Assembly: GCA_937958285.1 (NCBI GenBank) | Contig: CALFXQ010000144.1 | Span: forward strand, 1-7,884 | Source of the DNA: an uncultured Fusibacter sp. | GTDB taxonomy: Bacteria > Bacillota > Clostridia > Peptostreptococcales > Acidaminobacteraceae | Length of the DNA: 7,884 nt | Direction of reading: 5' to 3' | Shown: piece after piece, positions 1 through 6,675 of the stretch | Layout of the letters: every line of letters starts with the position of its first letter | Numbering within the stretch: the stretch's first letter is position 1 | Translations under genes and position numbers: made by a program | Notes under the pieces: model-generated | Told to the model about the DNA's origin: nothing | Databases searched by the model: none | What the model saw: the letters and a program-made list of their open reading frames with translations, nothing else

Positions 1-56
1 TTCGTTTGAAGTGACCAATTAGCCAAAGTAAGCACATAGCTCAATGCCATATTCAG

Positions 57-84
57 TTGTCGTATGATTTTCTATCGCTATAAT
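57..84 (+). promoter_or_regulatory. Possible promoter for the HAD hydrolase gene
   Basis: A perfect -10 hexamer TATAAT (79-84) lies 16 bp downstream of TTGTCG (57-62), which matches 4 of 6 bases of the -35 consensus. Transcription would start near 91, giving a leader of about 210 nt before the start codon at 302. The leader would contain the hairpins at 139-167 and 214-238. The region is AT-rich, so a chance -10 match is possible. Confidence 0.4.
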
Positions 85-138
85 TGACCTCCTAGTGTTT
101 CGAACAGTGTGTTGAATTTAGTTAACTACATCCATAGT

Positions 139-167
139 GTTCATTATCTTTCAGAGATTAAATGAAC
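139..167 (+). other. Hairpin in the leader of the HAD gene
   Basis: GTTCATT (139-145) pairs with AATGAAC (161-167). Inside it ATCT (146-149) pairs with AGAT (155-158), closing a 5-nt loop TTCAG, with a 2-nt bulge TA (159-160). No T-tract follows, so it is not a typical terminator. Its function is unknown; it may be part of a structured leader or of the inverted-repeat segment. Confidence 0.35.
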
Positions 168-213
168 CAGATTCAGATCTGATTTTTGTGTCCTTACTTT
201 GGCTTTTATTGAA

Positions 214-238
214 AAACCTCTCTCATTTTCAGAGGTTT
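214..238. terminator. Hairpin with flanking T-tract, possible terminator or attenuator
   Basis: AAACCTCT (214-221) pairs perfectly with AGAGGTTT (231-238) around a 9-nt loop. Read on the minus strand, the stem runs into GGTTTTTC, a good T-tract. On the + strand it is followed only by TTTGTGTTC. No minus-strand gene lies to its right, so the better orientation has no obvious client. On the + strand it may be the terminator of a gene ending left of the window or a leader hairpin of the HAD gene. Confidence 0.4.
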
Positions 239-290
239 GTGTTCATAATATACCCATTATGTAAACCACTAAACAACGTTTTAAAAAATT

Positions 291-296
291 AAGGAG
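291..296 (+). promoter_or_regulatory. Ribosome binding site of the HAD gene
   Basis: AAGGAG ends 5 nt before the ATG at 302. This strong match to the anti-Shine-Dalgarno sequence fixes the start of the hydrolase gene. Confidence 0.85.
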
Positions 297-301
297 AATT
301 T

Positions 302-1027
302 ATGAAAACTGCTGCTTTTTTTGATATCGATGGCACCTTTTATCGCGACTCATTGATGATTGAACACTTTAAGAAACTGCTTAAGTACGAGCTTGTCGAC
401 GAAACCATCTGGCATGCCCAACTCAAGTCAAAATACGAAAACTGGCAAAAACGCCGCGGCAATTACGACGATTATATGATCGATCTAGCTGAAGCCTATA
501 TCACCAGCTTAATTGGCATGGATCAAAGAAAAATGGAGTTTGTCACTGATCAAGTGGTGGCACTTCAAGGTGATAAGGTCTATATGTGCACAAAAGAGCG
601 CATTGAATGGCACAAGGCGCAAGGGCATACAGTTATTTTTATTTCAGGCGCTCCAGAGTATCTCGTAAAAAAAATGGCTGCCAAATATGGCGTGCACGAC
701 TTTATAGGTACAAAATACATCGTCGACCAAGGCGGACGTTTTACCGGCAAAGTCATTCGCATGTGGGATTCTGCGAGTAAGCGCATGGCCATCCTCAACT
801 TAACAGAAAAGTACGATTTCGACCTAGAATCCTGTTATGCCTATGGAGACACCCATGGCGATATCAATATGTTCAAGCTAGTTGGTCACCCAGTGGCCAT
901 TAATCCCACCCAAGAGCTTCTAAACGCCATTCGTGAAGACGAACTCTTAAAGCATTCTGCAGACATCATCGTAGAGCGAAAAGATGTGATTTATCACTTA
1001 AAGCCCGAAGTTAAGACCAATAGATAA
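302..1027 (+). CDS. HAD-IB family phosphohydrolase (SerB-like)
   Basis: This 241-residue soluble protein is a haloacid dehalogenase-superfamily phosphatase of the phosphoserine-phosphatase-like IB branch. All catalytic motifs are visible. Motif I is FFDIDGT, with nucleophile Asp8 and acid/base Asp10. Motif II is IFISGAP, with Ser115. Motif III is probably Lys160 in DSASK. Motif IV is YGDTHGD, with Mg2+ ligands Asp183 and Asp187. Residues of about 15-90 between motifs I and II form the helical cap expected of subclass I. No signal peptide or membrane segment is seen. Family members hydrolyse small phosphorylated metabolites through a phospho-aspartate intermediate. The substrate cannot be read from sequence, and phosphoserine is only one possibility. 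The start is supported by AAGGAG 5 nt upstream. The gene stands alone, convergent with pyc, so context gives no pathway hint. Confidence 0.88.
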   Translation: MKTAAFFDIDGTFYRDSLMIEHFKKLLKYELVDETIWHAQLKSKYENWQKRRGNYDDYMIDLAEAYITSLIGMDQRKMEFVTDQVVALQGDKVYMCTKERIEWHKAQGHTVIFISGAPEYLVKKMAAKYGVHDFIGTKYIVDQGGRFTGKVIRMWDSASKRMAILNLTEKYDFDLESCYAYGDTHGDINMFKLVGHPVAINPTQELLNAIREDELLKHSADIIVERKDVIYHLKPEVKTNR

Positions 1028-1062
1028 TGCTAATATCCACCTTCAACTGATCGATACCTATC

Positions 1063-1104
1063 AAAAGCCAGTCCCTGCATAAGTCGTGCAAAGGACTGGC
1101 TTTA
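1063..1104. terminator. Bidirectional intrinsic terminator between the HAD gene and pyc
   Basis: AAAGCCAGTCC (1064-1074) pairs perfectly with GGACTGGCTTT (1093-1103), an 11-bp stem. An inner TGCA/TGCA pairing (1076-1079, 1087-1090) extends it. The arm is followed by short T-runs on both strands (CTTTAT on +, CTTTTGAT on -). It lies 36 nt after the hydrolase stop and about 58 nt after the pyc stop, as expected for a terminator shared by convergent genes. A second, weaker hairpin (AAGG 1126-1129 with CCTT 1143-1146) lies between it and pyc. Confidence 0.8.
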
Positions 1105-1161
1105 TCATTGGTTTTGACGTATGTTAAGGTTTCATAAATGAGCCTTTGGTTTTACTTGCAA

Positions 1162-4100
1162 TTACTTCAACTTTAGAAGCAGTTCACCATTTTCTACGGC
1201 ATTTCCCACCTTGCAGTATATTGCTTCTACCACACCAGCCACAGCTGCGCGGATCTCCGTTTCCATCTTCATCGCTTCGACGAGAATAAGCACCTGTCCT
1301 TCTTCTACCTTCGCGCCTGCTTCAACAAGTACTTTGCCAATCACCCCTGGAATGTTCGCCCCTACTTCTAATGGGTTATTGACATCCTTCTTAAGCACTT
1401 CCTCTACGGTTCTCGACGACTTTTGTTTCTCTTGAACCGAGATTTCCCTGCGATTTCCATCTACCTCAAACTGTAGGCGTCTTATGCCATCCGCCTGGGG
1501 CTTCCCAATCTCGATTAAGCGAATGCTCATTAATTTTCCTGCATCGATCTTAACCTCGGTTGTCTCCCCTTCTCTTAAGCCAAAAAAGAACACATCTGAT
1601 CCTAAAAATGAGAGATCGCCATAACGCTTGAAGTACTGGGCATACCCTTCAAAGACCTTTGGGTACAAGCAGTAGCTCAGTTTGTTTTCCATCGTTGGTT
1701 CAAAGCCTAGTGCTGCAACGAGCGATGACAGCTTATCAAAGTCCTCGTCAGCAAGTACACTTCCTGGTCGCACAGTTATGGGTGCAGTATCTTTTAGAAT
1801 CATCGCCTGTAAGCTTGGATCAAAAGGCTCTTCTGGCTGTCCCATCATGCCTTGCATCAGGGCGACCACAGAATCTGGATACGTAAGGTCACTTCCTTTG
1901 GCCAAGATGTTCTCTGGAGTAAGGTCGTTTTGCACCATAAAAATGGCCATATCGCCCACGGCTTTAGAGGATGGCGTCACCTTGACAATATCTCCGAATA
2001 AGTGGTTGACCGAGCGGTACATTTCCTTAACTTCTTCGAAGCGATGCCCCATGCCAAAGCTCTCGATTTGCGGCTTGAGATTGGAATACTGGCCCCCTGG
2101 TATTTCGTAGTGATAAATTTCAGCGCTTGGTGATTTTAGACCTGTTTCAAAATCCTGGTACACCTGCCGCACGGTTTCCCAGTAATCGGAGAGTCGTTGC
2201 AGGTGCATTAAATCCAGACCCGTATCCCGATCGGTGTTTTCTAGGGCCGCCACTACGGCGTTCATTGCTGGTTGTGAGGTGAGTCCAGACATACTGCTCA
2301 GCGCGGTGTCGACAATGTCTACCCCCGCCTCGGCGGCCATTAAAATGGTGGCAACACCGTTGCCCGTGGTGTCGTGGGTGTGTAGGTGAATAGGAATTTG
2401 AATCTGCTCCTTGAGCGCCTTTACCAACTGGTAGGCTGCATATGGCTTTAACAACCCCGCCATATCTTTGATGCCCAAGATATGGGCGCCTGCTGCCTCT
2501 ATGGCCTTTGCCTTTTCTACATAGTACTGGAGCGTATACTTGGTGCGTCTGGGATCGAGAATGTCGCCTGTATAGCATAGGGCCACCTCTGCAATGCCCC
2601 CGACCTCTCTGACAGCATCTATTGCCACTTGCATGCCTTCAATCCAGTTTAGCGAGTCAAAGATTCTAAACACATCGATGCCATTTTCTTTAGCGGTGCT
2701 AATAAACTGCTTGATCACATTGTCTGGGTAGTTTTTATAGCCAACGGCATTGGCACCACGAATCAGCATTTGTAGCAAGGTATTTGGCATACGCTGCCTA
2801 AGGGTCCGAAGTCGTTCCCACGGACACTCATTTAAAAAACGATAGGCCACATCAAAGGTTGCGCCACCCCACATCTCAACAGAAAAGAGATCTGGCGTTA
2901 GCTTAGCTGTGGCTTGCGCAATTTTAACCATATCCTTCGTTCTCATACGTGTGGCAACTAATGACTGATGTGCATCGCGCATGGTTGTGTCGGTCATTAA
3001 TAAGCGCTGCGTGCGCTTAATATGAGAGATAACACCTTCAACCCCTTGTTGTTCAAATATCTGCTTATATCCAAAAGCATAGGGCAGTTTATCTGTACTC
3101 GGCACATAAGGCACATCAAAATTCGGCTTCTCGCCTTTTGTTTCATGAACGATTTTTTCGCCGATGTACTGCAGTAAATGCGCCTCCAAGTCTTGCTTTG
3201 GCGCGATATTGAAAAGCTCTTCATTTTGTTCAATAAAATTGGTATTGCAGCCACCACTTTTAAAAACGGGGTGATTTAGTACATTGAGTAAAAATGGAAT
3301 GTTGGTTTTTACCCCAGAAACTTGCGCTTCACGAAGTCCGCGCGTACACTTTTGTATTGCATCTTCAAAACTTAGAGAGGTTCCCGTAATTTTAAAGAGT
3401 AGGCTGTCATAAAAAGGTGTGATAACAGCGCCTGTAAATCCATTTCCGCCGTCGAGTCTTATACCAAATCCAGAGCCAGTGCGATACACATCTAACCTTC
3501 CTGTATCTGGCATAAAGTTATTAGTTGGATCTTCAGTGGTTACCCTACATTGTATTGAATACCCGCGATATTGTATGGTATCTTGTGACAGCTGTAGCTC
3601 TGGGTCTTTGAAAGTGTACCCTGCTGCAATTTTTATCTGCGACTGCACTAAATCGATACCCGTAATATTTTCTGTTATGGTATGCTCCACCTGAATGCGC
3701 GGATTCATCTCGATAAAGTAAAAATCCTCAGATGCATCTAGTAGAAATTCAACTGTACCTGCATTTTTATAGTTTGCTATTTTGGCAATTGCCAAAGCAG
3801 ATGCGTAAAGCTTATCGCGCGTCTCTTGCTTAAGGTTTAACGATGGTGCAATTTCAATGATTTTTTGATGTCTGCGCTGTATGGAGCAGTCCCTTTCGAA
3901 CAAGTGAAGCACTTCTCCTGTACAATCTGCTAGAACTTGGACCTCAATGTGTTTGGGATTGGCTAAAAACTTCTCTATAAAAACATCGCCATTTCCAAAG
4001 GCCTTTTGCGCTTCACGTTTTGCAGATTCAAATTCTCTAGCTAAATCTTGCTTTTGGTGGACGATGCGCATGCCCCTTCCCCCACCTCCTGCTGAAGCCT

Positions 4101-4581
4101 TGACCATAATTGGATAACCACAGTGCTCAGCAATTTTATAGGCTTCTCTAACAGTTGGTATTGGTGCCTCAGAGCCTGGAATGGTTGGTACCCCAGCCTC
4201 TTTGGCCAGCACCTTTGATTTAATTTTATCACCCATTGCTGAAATGGTCTGATGCGTCGGCCCAATAAAGACAATGCCCGCCTGTTCACACTTTTTAGCA
4301 AACTCTGCGTTTTCGGCTAAAAATCCATAACCTGGATGTATGGCATCCGCGCCTTTCGCCTTTGCAACGGCAATAATCTCGTTGATGTTCAAGTAAGCCT
4401 CTATGGGTCCTTTATTGTGTCCAATTTCGTATGCCTCGTCGGCCTTTGTTCTAAATAGTGCATTTTTATCTTCGTTTGAGTAAACTGCAATCGCCCTCAG
4501 ACCTAACTCATGGCAGGCGCGTATAATGCGAATGGCGATCTCGCCACGGTTTGCTACTAAAACACGTTTAATTCCCTTCAT
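1162..4581 (-). CDS. pyc: Pyruvate carboxylase, single-chain, biotin-dependent
   Basis: This cytosolic enzyme carboxylates pyruvate to oxaloacetate using ATP and bicarbonate, an anaplerotic step. The 1139 residues are full length for the family. Residues 1-450 are the biotin carboxylase: the N-terminal fold begins VLVANRGEIA, the ATP-grasp loop GGGGRG is at 165-170, and the active-site segment EMNPRIQVEH is at 291-300. The carboxyltransferase covers about 525-800, with DTTMRDAHQS (531-540). Expected metal ligands are Asp536, Lys705 (carbamylated, in GIKDMAG), His734 and His736 in HLHTHD. Thr869 in VTPSSK matches the catalytic threonine of known enzymes. The biotinyl domain ends the protein, with EAMKMET placing biotin on Lys1105, 34 residues before the C-terminus. 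The ATG at 4581 has AAGGGGG 7 nt upstream. Acetyl-CoA activation is common in the family but not readable here. The protein is intact with no frameshift. A two-subunit form or oxaloacetate decarboxylase is excluded by the fused N-terminal carboxylase domain. Confidence 0.97.
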   Translation of the reverse strand: MKGIKRVLVANRGEIAIRIIRACHELGLRAIAVYSNEDKNALFRTKADEAYEIGHNKGPIEAYLNINEIIAVAKAKGADAIHPGYGFLAENAEFAKKCEQAGIVFIGPTHQTISAMGDKIKSKVLAKEAGVPTIPGSEAPIPTVREAYKIAEHCGYPIMVKASAGGGGRGMRIVHQKQDLAREFESAKREAQKAFGNGDVFIEKFLANPKHIEVQVLADCTGEVLHLFERDCSIQRRHQKIIEIAPSLNLKQETRDKLYASALAIAKIANYKNAGTVEFLLDASEDFYFIEMNPRIQVEHTITENITGIDLVQSQIKIAAGYTFKDPELQLSQDTIQYRGYSIQCRVTTEDPTNNFMPDTGRLDVYRTGSGFGIRLDGGNGFTGAVITPFYDSLLFKITGTSLSFEDAIQKCTRGLREAQVSGVKTNIPFLLNVLNHPVFKSGGCNTNFIEQNEELFNIAPKQDLEAHLLQYIGEKIVHETKGEKPNFDVPYVPSTDKLPYAFGYKQIFEQQGVEGVISHIKRTQRLLMTDTTMRDAHQSLVATRMRTKDMVKIAQATAKLTPDLFSVEMWGGATFDVAYRFLNECPWERLRTLRQRMPNTLLQMLIRGANAVGYKNYPDNVIKQFISTAKENGIDVFRIFDSLNWIEGMQVAIDAVREVGGIAEVALCYTGDILDPRRTKYTLQYYVEKAKAIEAAGAHILGIKDMAGLLKPYAAYQLVKALKEQIQIPIHLHTHDTTGNGVATILMAAEAGVDIVDTALSSMSGLTSQPAMNAVVAALENTDRDTGLDLMHLQRLSDYWETVRQVYQDFETGLKSPSAEIYHYEIPGGQYSNLKPQIESFGMGHRFEEVKEMYRSVNHLFGDIVKVTPSSKAVGDMAIFMVQNDLTPENILAKGSDLTYPDSVVALMQGMMGQPEEPFDPSLQAMILKDTAPITVRPGSVLADEDFDKLSSLVAALGFEPTMENKLSYCLYPKVFEGYAQYFKRYGDLSFLGSDVFFFGLREGETTEVKIDAGKLMSIRLIEIGKPQADGIRRLQFEVDGNRREISVQEKQKSSRTVEEVLKKDVNNPLEVGANIPGVIGKVLVEAGAKVEEGQVLILVEAMKMETEIRAAVAGVVEAIYCKVGNAVENGELLLKLK

Positions 4582-4588
4582 AGTCGAT

Positions 4589-4595
4589 CCCCCTT
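4589..4595 (-). promoter_or_regulatory. Ribosome binding site of pyc
   Basis: On the minus strand AAGGGGG ends 7 nt before the ATG at 4581. It supports that start and sits about 10-17 nt downstream of the predicted transcription start. Confidence 0.75.
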
Positions 4596-4612
4596 AACAC
4601 GAATTTAGAACC

Positions 4613-4641
4613 ACTATAACAGCTCCATTGTTCGTATACAA
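4613..4641 (-). promoter_or_regulatory. Probable pyc promoter with extended -10
   Basis: On the minus strand TGTTATAGT (4621-4613) fits an extended -10 (TG, one base, then TATAGT, 5 of 6 matches). TTGTAT (4641-4636) lies 17 bp upstream as a -35, weak with clear matches only in TTG. Transcription would start near 4606, giving a short leader of about 25 nt that holds the ribosome binding site. The -35 falls inside one copy of the repeated motif at 4628-4641. Confidence 0.5.
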
Positions 4642-4696
4642 TTATCTGACAATAACGTAAATACGTTTAAAGTAGTGGTATTGCTTCGTATATCAA
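4628..4696. repeat. Two copies of a TTG-TTCGTATA-CAA motif upstream of pyc
   Basis: Copy 1 (4628-4641) reads TTGTTCGTATACAA and copy 2 (4681-4696) reads TTGCTTCGTATATCAA. They share TTCGTATA and are each bounded by TTG and CAA, so each is also partly self-complementary. Their centres are about 54 bp apart, close to five helical turns. Copy 1 overlaps the proposed pyc -35. The repeats are seen directly; a role as operators is inference. Confidence 0.4.
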
Positions 4697-4861
4697 GGTC
4701 ATATCAGCCCTTTAGTAATACAGTAAAGTTATTTATCGAAATTCTTAATTAAAATAAGTTTTTAGTAGAAAAAATCATTTTTCTAAAGAAAACGTTGTCC
4801 TTTTCAGAAAACTCAGTGAATTAACAGCTACTCATCACGAACGAGCATTATCTAAAGCTTT
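4642..4861. other. AT-rich intergenic DNA between hydA terminator and pyc promoter
   Basis: Together with its flanks this is a 339-bp gene-free stretch (4582-4920). Besides the repeats and palindrome listed separately, it contains an AT-only-loop inverted repeat (TAGAAAAA 4766-4773 with TTTTTCTA 4778-4785). A/T runs around 4741-4800 could act as upstream promoter DNA. I see no coding region, tRNA or recognisable riboswitch. Confidence 0.5.
4654..4667. promoter_or_regulatory. 14-bp palindrome upstream of the pyc promoter, possible regulator site
   Basis: AACGTA (4654-4659) and TACGTT (4662-4667) are perfect inverted arms around AA. The site sits about 13 bp upstream of the proposed -35 of pyc and between the two copies of the TTG-CAA motif. 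Such short symmetric sites often bind dimeric regulators, but no specific regulator family is recognised. Confidence 0.3.
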
Positions 4862-4899
4862 ATAAAAAGAAAAGGACATGTCGTTAGACATGTCCCTTT
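4862..4899 (-). terminator. Rho-independent terminator of the hyd operon
   Basis: Read on the minus strand, GGACATGTC-type arms (4895-4887 and 4882-4874) form a 9-bp perfect stem with a 4-nt loop TAAC. One G-T and three A-T pairs extend the stem, which is followed by TTTTCTTTTTATA. It begins 21 nt after the hydA stop. It separates the hydrogenase operon from pyc. Confidence 0.92.
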
Positions 4900-4920
4900 A
4901 GCTTTTGCTTAATGATTAAA

Positions 4921-6663
4921 CTAGATACGCTCTTTTGCAGCATAGTGTGTATGGAGCAAGTGATGCGCTTTTTCGCCGTATGGCTTTCCAAGGAATTCCT
5001 CGTAAAGCTTGATGATCTCTTGGTTTTCGTGTGATTTACGTCTAGTTTTGCTTGCATCTTCTCTATAAATCGCCTCTTGACGCTTTTTGATAATCTCCAT
5101 ATCGCCGTGGTGATATGGTTGACCACCGCCGCCAATACAACCACCTGGGCAAGCCATGATTTCGATTGCGTGGAAGTGCGATTTGCCATCGCGAATATCT
5201 TCAAGAAGTTTTCTAGCATTGCCAAGACCATGTGCAATACCGATTTTGAGTGTCATATCGCCCACTTGTACATCTGCAGCGCGAATGCCTTCGAGACCGC
5301 GAAGCTGATGGAAGTCAACATTTTCAAGTGTTTCACCTGTGACCCACTCGTAAGCTGTACGTGTAGCTGCTTCGATTACGCCACCTGTTGCGCCGAAAAT
5401 TACGCCAGCACCAGTAGATTCGCCAAGCATTTTGTCGAAGTCTTCGTCTTCAAGGTTAGCAAAGTCGACACCAGCTTCTTTAAGCATATGTGCATACTCG
5501 CGTGTTGTAAGTACGAGGTCGACGTTTTGATGCTCGTCGTGAGAGAGCTCTTTACGCGCAGCTTCTGCTTTTTTAGCTAAGCAAGGCATGATAGAAACAA
5601 CCACGATATCTGCAGGATTAATGCCTTTTTTCTCAGCATAGTAAGTTTTAGCGATTGCACCAAACATGATTTGTGGTGACTTACATGAAGATGGAATATC
5701 GAGCATGTCTGGGAATTGGTGCTCGAAGAACTTAACCCAAGCTGGGCAGCAAGATGTTAAGATTGGAAGTGTACCATTGTGCGTAATGCGGTGAACAAGC
5801 TCAGATGCTTCTTCCATAATTGTAAGGTCAGCTGCGAAGTCTGTATCGAATACGCCATCGAAGCCTAACTTTCTAAGAGAAGCAGCGAGTTTACCTGTAG
5901 TGATTTCACCGGCAGGGATACCAAACTCTTCGCCAATTGCAACGCGAATTGCAGGTGCAACTTGAACCATAACGTGTTTCTTAGGATTCACAAGTGCAGA
6001 CCAAACTTTACCTGTGTTGTTCACTTCTGTAAGTGCAGCTGTAGGACAAACGGCAACGCATTGGCCACAGAATGTACAGCTTGAATCGACCATATCCATG
6101 TTAAATGCAGGACCTACAAAGGTGTTAAAACCGCGGTTTACTGCTGACAAGATGCCACAAGTTTGAACTGTGTTACACATTGTTTCGCAGCGACGGCACA
6201 TCACGCATTTATTAGGATCTTTGACGATAGATGCAGATGATGTGTCTTTAGTAAAGGACATCATTTCGCCGTCCCACTTGATTTCGCGAACGTTGAGCTC
6301 TGCAGCCAGAGATTGTAACTCACAATCTAAGTTTTTAGAGCAAGTTAAGCAATCTTTAGGGTGATTAGAGAGCAATAACTCCACTGCCATACGGCGGCCA
6401 GTAATCGCGCGAACAGAATCTGTGCGAACGACCATGCCCTCGAATACTTTTTCTGCACAAGAAGGTGCAAGTGCAGGTCTACCCTGAACTTCAACCACAC
6501 AAACGCGGCATGAAGCAACTTGGTTGACAATGCCGAAGCCATGTAAATTCATATGGCAAAGGGTTGGAATATGCACGCCAACCTGCTTAGCCGCTTCAAG
6601 CACCGTTGTGCCTTCAGCAACTTGAAGCTGCTTGCCGTTAATCGAAATATTGATCATTTTCAT
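4921..6663 (-). CDS. hydA: [FeFe] hydrogenase catalytic subunit, multi-cluster
   Basis: This 580-residue cytosolic protein catalyses reversible 2H+ + 2e- to H2 at an H-cluster. Domains in order follow. A plant-type [2Fe-2S] domain has Cys36, 52, 55 and 69. A His-ligated [4Fe-4S] site has His101, Cys105, Cys108 and Cys114. Two [4Fe-4S] ferredoxin motifs follow (Cys153/156/159/163 and Cys196/199/202/206). The H-cluster domain has TSCCPAW (303-309), MPCLAKK (359-365) and ACPGGCIGGGGQP (504-516), giving ligands Cys306, 361, 505 and 509. A small-subunit-like tail covers about 525-580. Cys305, Glu285, Ser325, Glu288 and Arg292 match the proton path known from Clostridium CpI, offset by six residues. 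The ATG at 6663 is chosen because GAGGTGG lies 5 nt upstream; the GTG at 6672 falls inside that site. It follows hydB by 12 bp, so it is probably cotranscribed and translationally coupled. The partner suggests an NAD(P)-linked bifurcating enzyme (HydABC/Hnd) rather than a ferredoxin-only one. Confidence 0.95.
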   Translation of the reverse strand: MKMINISINGKQLQVAEGTTVLEAAKQVGVHIPTLCHMNLHGFGIVNQVASCRVCVVEVQGRPALAPSCAEKVFEGMVVRTDSVRAITGRRMAVELLLSNHPKDCLTCSKNLDCELQSLAAELNVREIKWDGEMMSFTKDTSSASIVKDPNKCVMCRRCETMCNTVQTCGILSAVNRGFNTFVGPAFNMDMVDSSCTFCGQCVAVCPTAALTEVNNTGKVWSALVNPKKHVMVQVAPAIRVAIGEEFGIPAGEITTGKLAASLRKLGFDGVFDTDFAADLTIMEEASELVHRITHNGTLPILTSCCPAWVKFFEHQFPDMLDIPSSCKSPQIMFGAIAKTYYAEKKGINPADIVVVSIMPCLAKKAEAARKELSHDEHQNVDLVLTTREYAHMLKEAGVDFANLEDEDFDKMLGESTGAGVIFGATGGVIEAATRTAYEWVTGETLENVDFHQLRGLEGIRAADVQVGDMTLKIGIAHGLGNARKLLEDIRDGKSHFHAIEIMACPGGCIGGGGQPYHHGDMEIIKKRQEAIYREDASKTRRKSHENQEIIKLYEEFLGKPYGEKAHHLLHTHYAAKERI

Positions 6664-6668
6664 GTATA

Positions 6669-6675
6669 CCACCTC
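6669..6675 (-). promoter_or_regulatory. Ribosome binding site that decides the hydA start
   Basis: On the minus strand GAGGTGG (6675-6669) lies 5 nt before the ATG at 6663 and immediately after the hydB stop codon (6678-6676). The in-frame GTG at 6672 is inside this site and so is unlikely to be the start; the ATG at 6657 is a poorer alternative at 11 nt spacing. Confidence 0.8.

Larger units (their letters stand above)
21..204. repeat. 184-bp segment bounded by a 16-bp imperfect inverted repeat
   Basis: The left end (21-32, AGCCAAAGTAAG) is exactly the reverse complement of 193-204. The match extends inward to 15 of 16 positions (21-36 against 189-204), with one C/C mismatch. The interior is AT-rich and holds a 10-bp palindrome (119-128, TAGTTAACTA) and a hairpin (139-167). 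No open reading frame with a normal start fills it. A perfect 12-bp inverted repeat is not expected by chance in 300 bases. It could be a small non-autonomous mobile element with terminal repeats, or a structured RNA closed by a long-range stem and followed by TTTTATT. No target-site duplication is clear: only a TT dinucleotide flanks both ends. The repeat is certain; its nature is unknown. Confidence 0.55.

Noticed and set aside
21..204. Calling 21-204 a 6S RNA because of its length and closing stem
   Set aside because: Apart from the closing stem I could not find the continuous rod-like pairing of left and right halves that 6S RNA requires, and its promoter would lie outside the window.
85..301. 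T-box or other known riboswitch in the HAD leader
   Set aside because: No T-box sequence or other riboswitch core motif was recognised.
1682..2110. 142-codon + strand frame opposite pyc
   Set aside because: Antisense to conserved pyc sequence, with no domain or start signal.
2147..2578. 143-codon minus-strand frame inside pyc
   Set aside because: It lies in another frame of the intact carboxyltransferase domain of pyc and has the low-complexity Arg/Gly/His look of a shadow frame.
5077..5580. 167-codon open frame on the + strand inside hydA
   Set aside because: It is antisense to the H-cluster domain of hydA, has no ribosome binding site that I can see and no recognisable domain; its cysteines are a by-product of the opposite-strand codons.
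6664..6672. GTG at 6672 as the hydA start (adds MVY)
   Set aside because: The GTG is part of the GAGGTGG ribosome binding site that serves the ATG at 6663.
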